From Aerococcaceae bacterium DSM 111021 (GTDB lineage Bacteria > Bacillota > Bacilli > Lactobacillales > Aerococcaceae), in assembly GCA_020112395.1 (NCBI GenBank), contig JACCEK010000002.1, positions 124,001 to 188,000 on the forward strand: a stretch of DNA of 64,000 nt, read 5' to 3'. The notes under the pieces were generated by a model. That model worked only from the letters and a program-made list of their open reading frames with translations, was not told the DNA's origin and ran no database searches. Below are positions 56,261 to 64,000 of this stretch, in pieces. The number at the start of each line of letters is the position of its first letter. Position 1 is the stretch's first letter. Made by a program: the position numbers and the translations under genes.

Positions 56261-57456
56261 TATCTTAACCTCTTTCTCTGAGTTATTTGATGTTTAAGTA
56301 GTTGGTAATTAACTGACTGATACTGTTTATACGTTCCCCACCAATACCATACAAGCCCTCCAAAGAGGAATGCGATTGATCCAATCACAATACTTAACAT
56401 GGGTGAGATATCGACCAGTTTCATAAACCACTCACTGCTGTATGATTCGACTTCACTCGGCTGAGGCACCCAGACTTCAGCGGTCCTTGGATGCATTGGA
56501 GTCAACTGAATGGTTTGACGCACTGATGTACCGGTCGTCGGTTCTTGAGCATATATAACTATTGAGTTAAGCATCGCTTCACTCGAAGAAACCTCTAACT
56601 TTCCAGCTGGGCTGATACTTATACCGTCATATTCCTCAGCCAGATAGAACATTATTGGCTCCGCCTCTAGCTCTGCCTCTTCAATGGTCGCATCATAAAA
56701 AGTCATGACAGCACCCGTATTAGGAATCGTTATCGCTTCTTCCCCTGAGATAGACAGCTGCTGGAGTGTATCACCATAACCTTCCACACTATCCTCCAAT
56801 AGATGAATATCCCCCATCTCAAAACTTAAGACATCTGACTCTGAAGGAACGTAGAAAGTAACACCTATCGTCTCTACTTCTGTAAAAGGATTCCTCCCAG
56901 AATCGCTAAACGCGCTTAAAGGCAAATAAAACTCACCTGAAAAACCCGTTGGAATTCCAAAGCCACCATCTTCATAATAAACAACTTCCAAATCATCTTG
57001 ATTCTCCGCTTGCAACCAAGCACTTTTACCAAGATCAATTTCATATTGTTGACTGCCTGTAGAATTTAAAACAACGCTAATATATAGAAGTTGATGGCTT
57101 GTATTTTTAATATAAAATCTGACACCATCATAATCCTCAATGTCACGTTCAGTATAATCATACATAAACAATGTATTCCAATCCGTTTGACTCGCTTCAT
57201 CAGGCGAAACACTCATGTCAATATGTCCATTTTCTAAATCAGTCTTATTCAATACGACGCCATCATCCCATTGAGCCGCTCTTTGAATATCAATGATCCC
57301 TTGGTTAACGTCACTGGTTCCAACAAGAACACGCTCTTCTGTCTCATTATCTTCTTCACTTTGAGCCACGGCCCTAACAGAAGTGAAACTTAGCAGGCAC
57401 ATCATACATATTAAATAACAAAGTCCGCCCCTTAAAACCCAGTTCGACTTATACAT
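56260..57456 (-). CDS. Secreted membrane-anchored partner of the cellulose-type synthase
   Basis: A 398-residue protein with a signal peptide (to about residue 31, VRAVAQ), a beta-rich extracellular domain with a carbohydrate-binding look (DYDGVRFYIKNTSHQLLYISVVL, FEMGDIHLLEDS), a C-terminal membrane helix (about 350-375) and a basic tail. Size, topology and position directly after the synthase match a BcsB/CcsB role, helping to guide the glucan chain out of the cell. Sequence alone does not identify it as BcsB. It is 54 bp downstream of the synthase gene. Confidence 0.72.
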   Translation of the reverse strand: MYKSNWVLRGGLCYLICMMCLLSFTSVRAVAQSEEDNETEERVLVGTSDVNQGIIDIQRAAQWDDGVVLNKTDLENGHIDMSVSPDEASQTDWNTLFMYDYTERDIEDYDGVRFYIKNTSHQLLYISVVLNSTGSQQYEIDLGKSAWLQAENQDDLEVVYYEDGGFGIPTGFSGEFYLPLSAFSDSGRNPFTEVETIGVTFYVPSESDVLSFEMGDIHLLEDSVEGYGDTLQQLSISGEEAITIPNTGAVMTFYDATIEEAELEAEPIMFYLAEEYDGISISPAGKLEVSSSEAMLNSIVIYAQEPTTGTSVRQTIQLTPMHPRTAEVWVPQPSEVESYSSEWFMKLVDISPMLSIVIGSIAFLFGGLVWYWWGTYKQYQSVNYQLLKHQITQRKRLR

Positions 57457-57510
57457 CTCATTTACCTTCCATCCCTAATTTCTTAGCCCATTGCTGCATT
57501 ATTAGATAGA

Positions 57511-59784
57511 CTATAAATAAGAGTGCTCAATATAGTCTTTTACTTCTGATTCCAACTCAAAACTCTCTTCTCGGTTCTCTTCATAGAAGCGAATCCAAGA
57601 CGCCAGTAACGTTCGGAACAGTTCATGACTAACCAATTTTTCATAATTGGTCACTTCATATGCAATTGAATCACGTGTCGCTAAACTTTCAACTCGCTCG
57701 CATTCAATATCAAACCCACCTTCATGAAGAACCAAATGGTTTGGTGGCTCTTGATTGCTATCAAACCAAATCGTAATGAATTGGTAATTAAAGTCACGCA
57801 ACGTCACATAATAACCTTGATCAGTTCGAACGAGCTGATGTAAACTTACCCGAGGTAATTTCCGGCTAAACATCGTTTTTTTACTTAATCGTGACTGTAA
57901 GTTGGTTATCCAATCTTGCGTGCTACTATAATTGTCCACCATATATTTAGGTAGTGAATGTTCACGATCATAGATAATTTGTAAGAATTCTTGCTTGTCG
58001 TCTAAGGTTTTAGGCGTAATGATTAAACCATAACGCCACACATCTCGACCTTCTACATTCGTCTGGAATACATTCGCAAGCGTCCCAGTAAATTTAGCAT
58101 AGTAATATGGTGTAATTAACTCAATATCGATTACCTCATTTGGCGGTAACCATTCAGGAAACGGTAATTGTACAGATAAACCACCTTCAGAAATATCATA
58201 AGTCGTTGTTCTAATAATCCGTTGATTGAATCGAATGACACAATCTATCTCTGCCAAGAATCGTTCATGTTGACGATGGGCTTTACGACCCGTCATAAAG
58301 AAAATTGACATCGTCAAATTATATAAATTCACACATAGCCAGAATATAATAATAATATAAGCAGGTGTTTCAGTCACAAATGTCTGTCTGACACTCACTA
58401 AAATACCTAAAACACTCAACAGTGCAAAAATTAAATGCGGTAAGGCAACTTTGAATTTGTATCCCCAATCATCTCCCTCTAATTTCTGTCCACTATCTTT
58501 ACGAGTCACTTTAAACTGTGTTTGAGTGACTCCAAACATCTCAAGAATGACTGCGGGTAATAAGACTGGAAAAAGAATCATGTCATAAATATTCGTCAAA
58601 CGTGTGTTACGAATGTTGTCAGATAATTTCTTTAACGTATAGTTATTGAATAAATACATCGGTAACCAAAAAATCAATACTTCAATGAATGATGTTCGCA
58701 CGACAATGACATTCATCAAAGCATACAACAATGGAGCAGCCACATACGATAACTGCTTAATAGGCCCCAACCAATAGGTAATCGATGTAAAATAACTCAC
58801 TTTTTGTGCCAGATTTAATCCTTCAACCTTGAATAAATTGACTTTCCGACCGGTTTGGATACACCCACGCGCCCAACGACGCCTTTGGTTGATTAAACTC
58901 TTTAAATCTTCTGGAGCCATTCCAACAGCTAACGCTTCATCAATGGCGTAACATTGATACCCTTTACTTTGAATCATCATTCCAGTAGCAAAATCCTCAG
59001 TGATAACCCCAACAAAAAAACCGCCAGCATCCTCTAATGCTTTACGAGAAAGAATGGTATTCGTCCCACCATAAATCACAGAATTACTGCGATTTCGCAT
59101 GACTTGAACATCACGGTAGAAATAATCTTGTTCACTCGGTGTCCGTTTCTCAGAATAAAGATTGTATTGGAACAAATCTGGATTATAAAAAGTTTGAGGC
59201 GTTTGGATAAATCCGATCGACTCATCCCGAACAAAATACGGAATAGTATGGAGTAAAAAGTGTCTTCTAGGAATCATATCGGCATCAAAAGTGACAATAT
59301 AAGGCGAATTTGTTACGCTCATCGCATGATTCAAATTCCCTGCCTTGGCATGGCGATGCGTATCACGAACTAAATGGGTCACACCCAATTCCCGGGCCAA
59401 TACACCCATCTCTTCACGATTTCCATCATCACATAAATAGATATGGACCTTACTCTTATCAGGATACTCCATATTCAAGCACCCATTAATCGTCTTAAAT
59501 AATAACTCAGCCGGCTCATTATAAGTTGAGATAAAAATATCGACGTGAGGATACTCTTCCGATTCAATCTCAGGTACTTCTTCTAGTTCTAAAGGATCAG
59601 ACAATTGGTGGAAATGGACGATCATTTCAAAAAAGCCCATACCTTCGACAGCCAGTAATATTAAACCACACACGATCGAAAGCCAGCCATATTCAAACGG
59701 TAACGTTCGAACAGTTCGCCAAATAATATACACGGTGGAAGACATTATCGTAAGCGCAACCAATAATCTACGTTTTGAATTCAT
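57511..59784 (-). CDS. bcsA: Cellulose synthase-like glycosyltransferase with PilZ domain
   Basis: A 757-residue GT2 synthase. Two N-terminal helices precede the catalytic domain with CDDG (118-121), DAD (167-169), the cellulose-type QTPQTFYNPD (194-203), TED (262-264) and QRRRW (300-304). The gating loop is FKVT (424-427). A PilZ domain follows, with RKAHR (500-504) and DISEGG (530-535), the c-di-GMP-binding motifs. It should extrude beta-1,4-glucan or a close relative when c-di-GMP is high. It is the first gene of the operon, with the palindromic promoter at 59846 upstream. Confidence 0.93.
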   Translation of the reverse strand: MNSKRRLLVALTIMSSTVYIIWRTVRTLPFEYGWLSIVCGLILLAVEGMGFFEMIVHFHQLSDPLELEEVPEIESEEYPHVDIFISTYNEPAELLFKTINGCLNMEYPDKSKVHIYLCDDGNREEMGVLARELGVTHLVRDTHRHAKAGNLNHAMSVTNSPYIVTFDADMIPRRHFLLHTIPYFVRDESIGFIQTPQTFYNPDLFQYNLYSEKRTPSEQDYFYRDVQVMRNRSNSVIYGGTNTILSRKALEDAGGFFVGVITEDFATGMMIQSKGYQCYAIDEALAVGMAPEDLKSLINQRRRWARGCIQTGRKVNLFKVEGLNLAQKVSYFTSITYWLGPIKQLSYVAAPLLYALMNVIVVRTSFIEVLIFWLPMYLFNNYTLKKLSDNIRNTRLTNIYDMILFPVLLPAVILEMFGVTQTQFKVTRKDSGQKLEGDDWGYKFKVALPHLIFALLSVLGILVSVRQTFVTETPAYIIIIFWLCVNLYNLTMSIFFMTGRKAHRQHERFLAEIDCVIRFNQRIIRTTTYDISEGGLSVQLPFPEWLPPNEVIDIELITPYYYAKFTGTLANVFQTNVEGRDVWRYGLIITPKTLDDKQEFLQIIYDREHSLPKYMVDNYSSTQDWITNLQSRLSKKTMFSRKLPRVSLHQLVRTDQGYYVTLRDFNYQFITIWFDSNQEPPNHLVLHEGGFDIECERVESLATRDSIAYEVTNYEKLVSHELFRTLLASWIRFYEENREESFELESEVKDYIEHSYL

Positions 59785-59845
59785 TAGAAACTTTCCCTTC
59801 CTATTACTTTTTTATTGAATCTTACTCATAACCATACTAATATAG

Positions 59846-59881
59846 TGAATAAAGTATACTTTATTCATCAAATAAACACAA
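59846..59881 (-). promoter_or_regulatory. bcsA promoter with perfect 22-bp palindrome
   Basis: On the minus strand, -35 TTGTGT (59876-59881), 17-base spacer, -10 TATACT (59853-59858). The -10 lies in a perfect 22-bp palindrome (59846-59867) with half-site TGAATAAAGTA. The core AGTATACT is shared with the palindrome before the EAL gene at 61977. TGAA/TTCA ends are common in ArsR/SmtB-type operators. Confidence 0.8.
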
Positions 59882-60136
59882 TATGATAATGCATTAATAA
59901 TCGCGTTTAACCTTATACTAACAACAATAATAAGTACTTTGTATATGAATTACATAAATGAACTCAATGTATATTGCTACCCCATTATATATACGATATT
60001 TAACTCATTATCCCAGCTGATCCTATTTCATTACTATTACCAACTCTTTTTTAAAAAAACACCCGAAATACACGTTAATGCAGTGGAAATATTTACACTT
60101 TTTTTACCCAAAATTGTTAGGAGTGGAGGAGTACAA

Positions 60137-60229
60137 ATGACTGAAACCATGCATTGAGATGCCTTGATTCTTTTATTATCCTCAACCAAACATGGTTATC
60201 AAAACGCTTTGATACAATTTAACATTTAA
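60137..60229 (+). pseudogene. N-terminal remnant of a PadR-family regulator
   Basis: A very strong ribosome site (AGTGGAGGAG) precedes ATG ACT GAA ACC ATG CAT and then TGA after six codons. The same frame then continues DALILLLSSTKHGYQNALIQF before two stops. The combination MTETM...LLLSS..KHGY is the characteristic start of PadR-family repressors. The rest of the gene is missing. The flanking 59785-60310 gap otherwise holds the bcsA promoter and a candidate promoter at 60209-60238. Confidence 0.55.
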
Positions 60230-60238
60230 TAGTATAAT
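60209..60238 (+). promoter_or_regulatory. Candidate promoter for the small gene at 60311
   Basis: -35 TTGATA (60209-60214), 18-base spacer, -10 TATAAT (60233-60238), followed about 70 bp later by the small gene. The -35 lies in the 18-bp near-palindrome TATCAAAACGCTTTGATA (60197-60214), which could be an operator but also falls in the PadR remnant. Confidence 0.5.
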
Positions 60239-60310
60239 TCCATAGCTATCTCCCCTCTGCTAACGTATTATTAAGTTATAATAAATTACAAGAACTTGGA
60301 GGATTTACTT

Positions 60311-60484
60311 ATGAGAAATGCTAAAGTAACGATCAACTTTTCTGGTCACATAGAACTTGAATTAGAGAATACAGCGGGATTAGTGAATGACGAAATTAAA
60401 GACAGAGCAATGGAAATTCTTGCCACTGATTTAGATTTACTAACTGAAGCCTCGGAGTTCAGTTTTCAAATTGATAGATATTAG
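60311..60484 (+). CDS. Small hypothetical protein
   Basis: A 57-residue protein starting MRNAKVTINFSGHIELELEN, with TTGGAGG eight bases before the ATG. The composition is ordinary and mildly acidic, with a predicted beta hairpin then two helices; there is no membrane segment. I do not recognise it. It is followed after 99 bp by the ArsR gene on the same strand, and may be part of the regulatory interval between the two c-di-GMP modules. Confidence 0.55.
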   Translation: MRNAKVTINFSGHIELELENTAGLVNDEIKDRAMEILATDLDLLTEASEFSFQIDRY

Positions 60485-60553
60485 TTATTCCTAATACATA
60501 TTTTTTATCATAATAAATACATAAAATTTCATCTATAACAATATTATTATGAT

Positions 60554-60585
60554 ATACTATATGACATATAAGGAGGATATAGTAT
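60554..60585 (+). promoter_or_regulatory. Inverted repeat enclosing the arsR ribosome site
   Basis: Perfect 9-bp arms ATACTATAT (60554-60562) and ATATAGTAT (60577-60585) flank a 14-base loop containing AAGGAGG. The right arm includes the first two bases of the start codon. It could be an autoregulatory DNA operator or an RNA hairpin presenting or hiding the ribosome site. Confidence 0.6.
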
Positions 60586-60841
60586 GAATTATAAAGAAAA
60601 TGCTATTTTACTAAAATCTATCAGTCATCCTGTTAGACTTTCCCTTGTGAAATTACTTTCGGATTGTGAAGAGATGTGTGTAAGTGGAATTCAAAATACA
60701 TTGAACTTACCTCAAACAACCGTTTCACAACAGCTGATGAAACTAAAACAAGTTAATGCTGTATCAACTCGCCGTGATGGTACGAAGATATACTATAAAC
60801 TTATTGATCATCGAATCAAAAAAATTGTTGAGATATTATAA
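60584..60841 (+). CDS. ArsR/SmtB-family winged-helix regulator
   Basis: An 85-residue ArsR-family protein: LLKSISHPVRLSLVKLL, then CEEMCVSGIQNTLNLPQTTVSQQLMKLKQVNAV (recognition helix) and RRDGTKIYYKL (wing). It has cysteines in the CEEMCV segment near the usual ELCVC site but not the full metal motif. It lies between the synthase promoter and the second c-di-GMP module, so it is a candidate regulator of both. The palindromes there have SmtB-like dyad symmetry. The link is inference. Confidence 0.88.
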   Translation: MNYKENAILLKSISHPVRLSLVKLLSDCEEMCVSGIQNTLNLPQTTVSQQLMKLKQVNAVSTRRDGTKIYYKLIDHRIKKIVEIL

Positions 60842-60933
60842 TATCTAATCACTGCAAGAATTCCTTAAGCCTTCTAATTGTGTTATTATGAACTCAAGTT
60901 CACTCACAATTCAACTAAACTTTGGAGGCTATT

Positions 60934-61788
60934 ATGACAAAATTTATCATTACAACTGAAAGTGGTTCAGATCTACCCCAAGATATTGCTGACCGCTATA
61001 ATATACACATTATTCCAATGCACGTAACCATGGGGGATAAGACGCGCCCTGATGGTAGCTTTCCAGTCGAAGAAGTCTTTGATTTCTATGATAAGACGGG
61101 CACTTTACCAAAAACAGCTGGCACAACGCCCGATGATAATGCGAATGCCTTTCGTCAAATTAGGGACGCAAACCCAGATGCACAGATTATTCATATTGCT
61201 TACTCTGCAGTAACAACTGTTTCTTTCAATGCCGCAAGAATTGCAGCGGAAGAATTTGATAACATTCATCTTGTCGATAGTAAGAATGTGTCAATTGGAC
61301 AAACTGCTATTTTGAAAGCAACGGCCGAATATATTGAAAACAACCCAGATACAACTCCTGAAGATATTATTGCTTTTGTTGAAAATATCCGTGAACGTAC
61401 ACGCTTTATCTTTCTGCCTCAGACGCTTCTATACCTTAAAGCAGGTGGACGTGTATCTAACTTAGCTTTTCATGGCGCTACCTTATTGAATATCCATCCA
61501 ACGATTGTTTTGGATAATGGTTACTTAGTTTCAGGGAAGAAATACCGTGGAAACTTTGACCGCTGTATTAAGAAAACGATCACTGACTTCTTTAATAACT
61601 ACAACATTGATCCGTCCACTGTTCTAATCGGTGGTTCACCCGGTGTTGATGCTGAACACAAAGAATTGGCTTATGATCTATTAAAGAATCATGGAGCAAC
61701 AACGAATCGATGGCATGAAACAGGTGCTGTTATCTCCAGTCATGGTGGCCCTGGTGCAATTGGACTAGTAGGCATTGAAAAAGAATGA
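60934..61788 (+). CDS. degV: DegV-family fatty-acid-binding protein
   Basis: A 284-residue DegV/FakB-type protein: N-terminal IITTESGSDLPQDIADRYNIHIIPM, the TAGTTPDDNANAFRQ loop, IAYSAVTTVSFNAARIAAEEF and the C-terminal SSHGGPGAIGLVGI. It binds a fatty acid and presents it to a fatty-acid kinase. The ATG with GGAGG upstream was chosen over an in-frame TTG four codons earlier. It follows the ArsR gene by 92 bp but ends in its own terminator; a link to exopolysaccharide synthesis is not evident. Confidence 0.93.
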   Translation: MTKFIITTESGSDLPQDIADRYNIHIIPMHVTMGDKTRPDGSFPVEEVFDFYDKTGTLPKTAGTTPDDNANAFRQIRDANPDAQIIHIAYSAVTTVSFNAARIAAEEFDNIHLVDSKNVSIGQTAILKATAEYIENNPDTTPEDIIAFVENIRERTRFIFLPQTLLYLKAGGRVSNLAFHGATLLNIHPTIVLDNGYLVSGKKYRGNFDRCIKKTITDFFNNYNIDPSTVLIGGSPGVDAEHKELAYDLLKNHGATTNRWHETGAVISSHGGPGAIGLVGIEKE

Positions 61789-61802
61789 TAGTCAAACACC
61801 CG

Positions 61803-61826
61803 AAACTTCACTTTATTGTGAAGTTT
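61803..61826 (+). terminator. Terminator of degV
   Basis: Perfect 9-bp stem AAACTTCAC/GTGAAGTTT with a six-base loop and T run. Confidence 0.85.
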
Positions 61827-61933
61827 TTTTGTATAAAAGCTAAGTTAATATCTACATTTTTAGGCCATGGGAACGACAGTGTAGCAGAGGTTTTTAGTTG
61901 GTATTAGTGAGTCAACAAAATTCTATGAAAAAA

Positions 61934-61961
61934 ATCACCCACTTAGAGAAGTAGGTGAGAT
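61934..61961 (-). terminator. Terminator of the second c-di-GMP module
   Basis: Stem ATCACC(C)ACTT pairing with AAGT(A)GGTGAGAT around AGAG, followed on the minus strand by T-rich sequence. Confidence 0.75.
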
Positions 61962-61976
61962 TCTTTGAGTATTCAA

Positions 61977-62693
61977 TTATAAGTCAACTGCCTTAGCCCA
62001 GTAGTAGCCTTGTTGCCAATGTATACCTTGATTAAAAAGCTCTTTAGAGACTTCTCTATCTTCAATTCCTTCAACAACTAAACGAATGTGGTACTTACAG
62101 GCTAACTGCTGCCAGGCAATTAAAAATTGACGTAATATTTTCATATCCGTTTGTTTAAATGCTTGTAACGAAAACTTCAAACAAGTAATCGCTTCGATAT
62201 TTCTTGAAATAAGTTCCAAAGTGTTTTGTCCAGATCCTATATCATCAAAACAAATCTTGTAGCCTAGTGATCTAATTTGACTAGTATAGCGCTCCATATA
62301 ATATTGAATACTTGTTTGGGATGCCTCAGTGACAATTGGTTTCTCAGTGAGTTCAATATTTATTTGCTTGGAAAATTTCTTTAGTCGGATTAAAAAATTC
62401 CAGGTTGACTGATGAAAAAATTGTTGGGGATGAATATTAAAATTAAACGTATATGTTGGATATTTTTGACAAAAATAAATTAACTCTTCTTCATACCAAT
62501 CCAGTAATTCCTTGTTTTTTTCTTCGAATAATATAAACTCATCCATCATATCCATTGGATAACGGTGAGTTTTTTTTGAACGCAATAGTACTTCAAACTC
62601 AGACATTTCTTGTTTATCATCAGATATAATATGCATAATCGGCTGAAATACAAGGTATAACTCATTCTTTAACGGCTGGGTTCGATTTTCCAA
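61977..62693 (-). CDS. EAL-domain c-di-GMP phosphodiesterase (copy 2)
   Basis: A 238-residue EAL protein, exactly as long as the copy at 49160 and alignable with no gaps. Catalytic residues fall at the same positions: E34 (FEVLLR), N86, E114, D150-D151, K173, E208 and Q228. About half of the other residues differ. It uses a TTG start with AAGGGGG seven bases upstream. It has its own promoter with palindromes at 62725-62757, so it can be regulated separately from the cyclase upstream. Confidence 0.9.
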   Translation of the reverse strand: MENRTQPLKNELYLVFQPIMHIISDDKQEMSEFEVLLRSKKTHRYPMDMMDEFILFEEKNKELLDWYEEELIYFCQKYPTYTFNFNIHPQQFFHQSTWNFLIRLKKFSKQINIELTEKPIVTEASQTSIQYYMERYTSQIRSLGYKICFDDIGSGQNTLELISRNIEAITCLKFSLQAFKQTDMKILRQFLIAWQQLACKYHIRLVVEGIEDREVSKELFNQGIHWQQGYYWAKAVDL

Positions 62694-62724
62694 CGTCTTG
62701 CCCCCTTAAAGTTTTTTGTGCTGT

Positions 62725-62757
62725 ACAATTATAGTATACTATAATTGTAATTACAAT
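62725..62757 (-). promoter_or_regulatory. Promoter of the second EAL gene with two nested palindromes
   Basis: Minus-strand -35 TTGTAA (62751-62756), 17-base spacer, -10 TATAAT (62728-62733). A perfect 24-bp palindrome (62725-62748, half-site ACAATTATAGTA) covers spacer and -10, and a perfect 14-bp palindrome ATTGTAATTACAAT (62744-62757) covers the -35. The core AGTATACT is shared with the bcsA promoter palindrome. Confidence 0.78.
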
Positions 62758-62804
62758 ATAAATACAACAATAACAATTTACTCTTAATAATGTTCGTAGC
62801 TATC

Positions 62805-63851
62805 TTATCCAATAATAATTTGATCTTTTCCATTTAATTTCGCAACATAGAGCGCTTGATCCGCTCGATCGAATGTTGATAATAAAGGCTCTTCATGCCA
62901 TTGATATGCTATGCCTATAGAAACTGTGGCGGTCAACTTTTCACCGTTTTCAAGAATAATCTGTATGGCTTGAACTTCTTTTTGCACCTGCGTGGCGATT
63001 TTATACGCTTCTTTTCCATCATCTTCGGTTTCAATAATTGTGACGAACTCTTCCCCACCATAGCGATAAAATCGAGAGTCATTCTCTGAGATTTTCTCCA
63101 ACCTCTTACTGACTTCAAGGATGACTTTATCCCCAATTAAATGCCCATAATAATCATTGTACTGCTTGAAGTTATCAATATCTAAAACAACTAAAGAGTA
63201 ACGGCGGCGATGTTTAGATAATTGTTCCAAGTCTTGATGTAGCTTCCTAGAATTATATAAGTTCGTTAACCCATCAATGACGGAAAGATTAGACAAGCGT
63301 TCTAAATCACGCATCACCCCATTGACGATTAACATGAGTAACGTCCCAATGGCAATAACAATCGAATACAAAATAACAGAATGTCTTACCCCTCCCACAG
63401 TATAAAAAATGATAGGCAAAGTAAGAAACATAAAATAGTACCCTATCGTCAATAACTGGCCTCTACCTTTGAAGTGTTTTTTCGACCATTCAAATATTGG
63501 AACAATTGTTAGAACAAAAATTACTGAAACCACCATGTTCAATGAAGAACTTAGCGCTCCTTGAAAGAAAAAACGGGATAAAGCTACAATCATAATAGTC
63601 GGCAGCGTTACTTTAGGACCAAGATACTTCATAGAAAACGCAAATAAAATGGATCGAAAATCAAAGCGTGTTTCTAGAACCGGAAATGAATTGACAATCA
63701 AGCTAATCCCCATCAAGGATTCTAAAGTAATAAATTGAATCACTTGCTTAAATGTAAATCGCTTGGATTCGGTGAACCCAATCCCCAGTTTCCAAACAAA
63801 ATAAACATTCAGTAAAATAATTCCAATGTTCGCAAGTAAACTCTTAACCAT
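62805..63851 (-). CDS. Membrane GGDEF diguanylate cyclase (copy 2)
   Basis: A 348-residue paralogue of the cyclase at 49903, with the same N-terminal MVKSLLANIGIILLNVYFVWK and FDFRSILFAFSMKYLG membrane part and a C-terminal GGDEF domain (LDIDNFKQYND, RYGGEEF). It should make c-di-GMP in response to an unknown membrane signal. It is upstream of its EAL partner, the same order as in copy 1, but 111 bp lie between them and contain the EAL promoter. The remaining 149 bp to the window edge show only AT-rich sequence, probably its promoter region. Confidence 0.92.
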   Translation of the reverse strand: MVKSLLANIGIILLNVYFVWKLGIGFTESKRFTFKQVIQFITLESLMGISLIVNSFPVLETRFDFRSILFAFSMKYLGPKVTLPTIMIVALSRFFFQGALSSSLNMVVSVIFVLTIVPIFEWSKKHFKGRGQLLTIGYYFMFLTLPIIFYTVGGVRHSVILYSIVIAIGTLLMLIVNGVMRDLERLSNLSVIDGLTNLYNSRKLHQDLEQLSKHRRRYSLVVLDIDNFKQYNDYYGHLIGDKVILEVSKRLEKISENDSRFYRYGGEEFVTIIETEDDGKEAYKIATQVQKEVQAIQIILENGEKLTATVSIGIAYQWHEEPLLSTFDRADQALYVAKLNGKDQIIIG

Positions 63852-64000
63852 GTATTTTAACCCTCACTTTAATCTGTTGCTATTAACCTCTAACATTCAT
63901 GACTTTTTTACTAAGTTCTCTTTTATTAATATACACTACACGCTTATTGAATAGCTAATTATATTTTTACTTAGATTTTAATAAAAATTTCCTGCCAAAA

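Noticed and set aside
59939-60157. 72-codon frame ending in MTETMH
   Set aside because: The upstream part is AT-rich and non-coding in character; the strong ribosome site points to the internal ATG, and that short frame is a PadR remnant.
60197-60214. LacI-type operator TATCAAAACGCTTTGATA
   Set aside because: It falls on codons of the PadR remnant (GYQNALI), so the dyad may be chance; no LacI-family gene is nearby. Kept only as a note to the candidate promoter.

Overview
The window is AT-rich DNA from a low-GC Gram-positive bacterium. It has strong AAGGAGG-type ribosome sites, PTS operons with cre-like sites, TTG and GTG starts, an LPXTG surface enzyme with a YSIRK-like signal, CcdA plus a membrane thioredoxin, and ThrE, DegV and UF0316-type genes. 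This fits the Lactobacillales, perhaps Carnobacteriaceae or Aerococcaceae. The genus cannot be fixed from the sequence alone. No rRNA, tRNA, CRISPR array, insertion sequence or prophage was recognised.

Layout. 1-6.8 kb is a cellobiose/beta-glucoside PTS operon (two GH1 6-phospho-beta-glucosidases, a PRD activator, IIB, IIA, a DUF3284 protein and IIC, which runs off the left edge). 7-17 kb holds a glucose-type IICBA permease and housekeeping or envelope genes: acyltransferase, SanA-like protein, UPF0316, fructosamine kinase, a tautomerase, an MscS-related protein, a stress SDR and UDP-glucose dehydrogenase. 17-22.5 kb holds ccdA with a thioredoxin, a gluconokinase fragment behind an apparently intact orphan promoter, an SDR and a ThrE pair. 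22.9-29 kb is an alpha-glucoside PTS operon that also carries gluconokinase and 6-phosphogluconate dehydrogenase. 29.6-35 kb is a metal-ATPase locus built around a His-rich Crp/Fnr regulator. 35.4-39.2 kb is a cell-wall-anchored pullulanase. 39-49 kb is mixed: a PepSY protein, a CorA-like gene broken by two stops, uvsE, an ABC exporter with its TetR regulator, DUF2130 and NERD proteins. 49-64 kb is a c-di-GMP-linked cellulose-type exopolysaccharide locus.

How the genes work together. The exopolysaccharide operon reads, on the minus strand, BcsA-like synthase with PilZ, a membrane-anchored partner, MBOAT, AlgJ/AlgX-like acetylation protein, DivIVA-like protein, GH5 glucanase, GGDEF and EAL. 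A paralogous GGDEF/EAL pair lies on its other side. The synthase and the second EAL gene each have a perfect palindrome with the core AGTATACT over the promoter. The alpha-glucoside operon has no gluconate permease although it has a gluconate kinase, which suggests that gluconate is released inside the cell from an imported glucosyl-gluconate.

Non-coding structure is the other theme. Three families of 41-42 bp tandem repeats, each unit with a small inverted repeat, sit just beyond the 3' ends of genes at seven places, always in one orientation. The metal locus has three promoters, each with an Fnr-type box at an identical distance from the -10 element; one box serves two divergent promoters.
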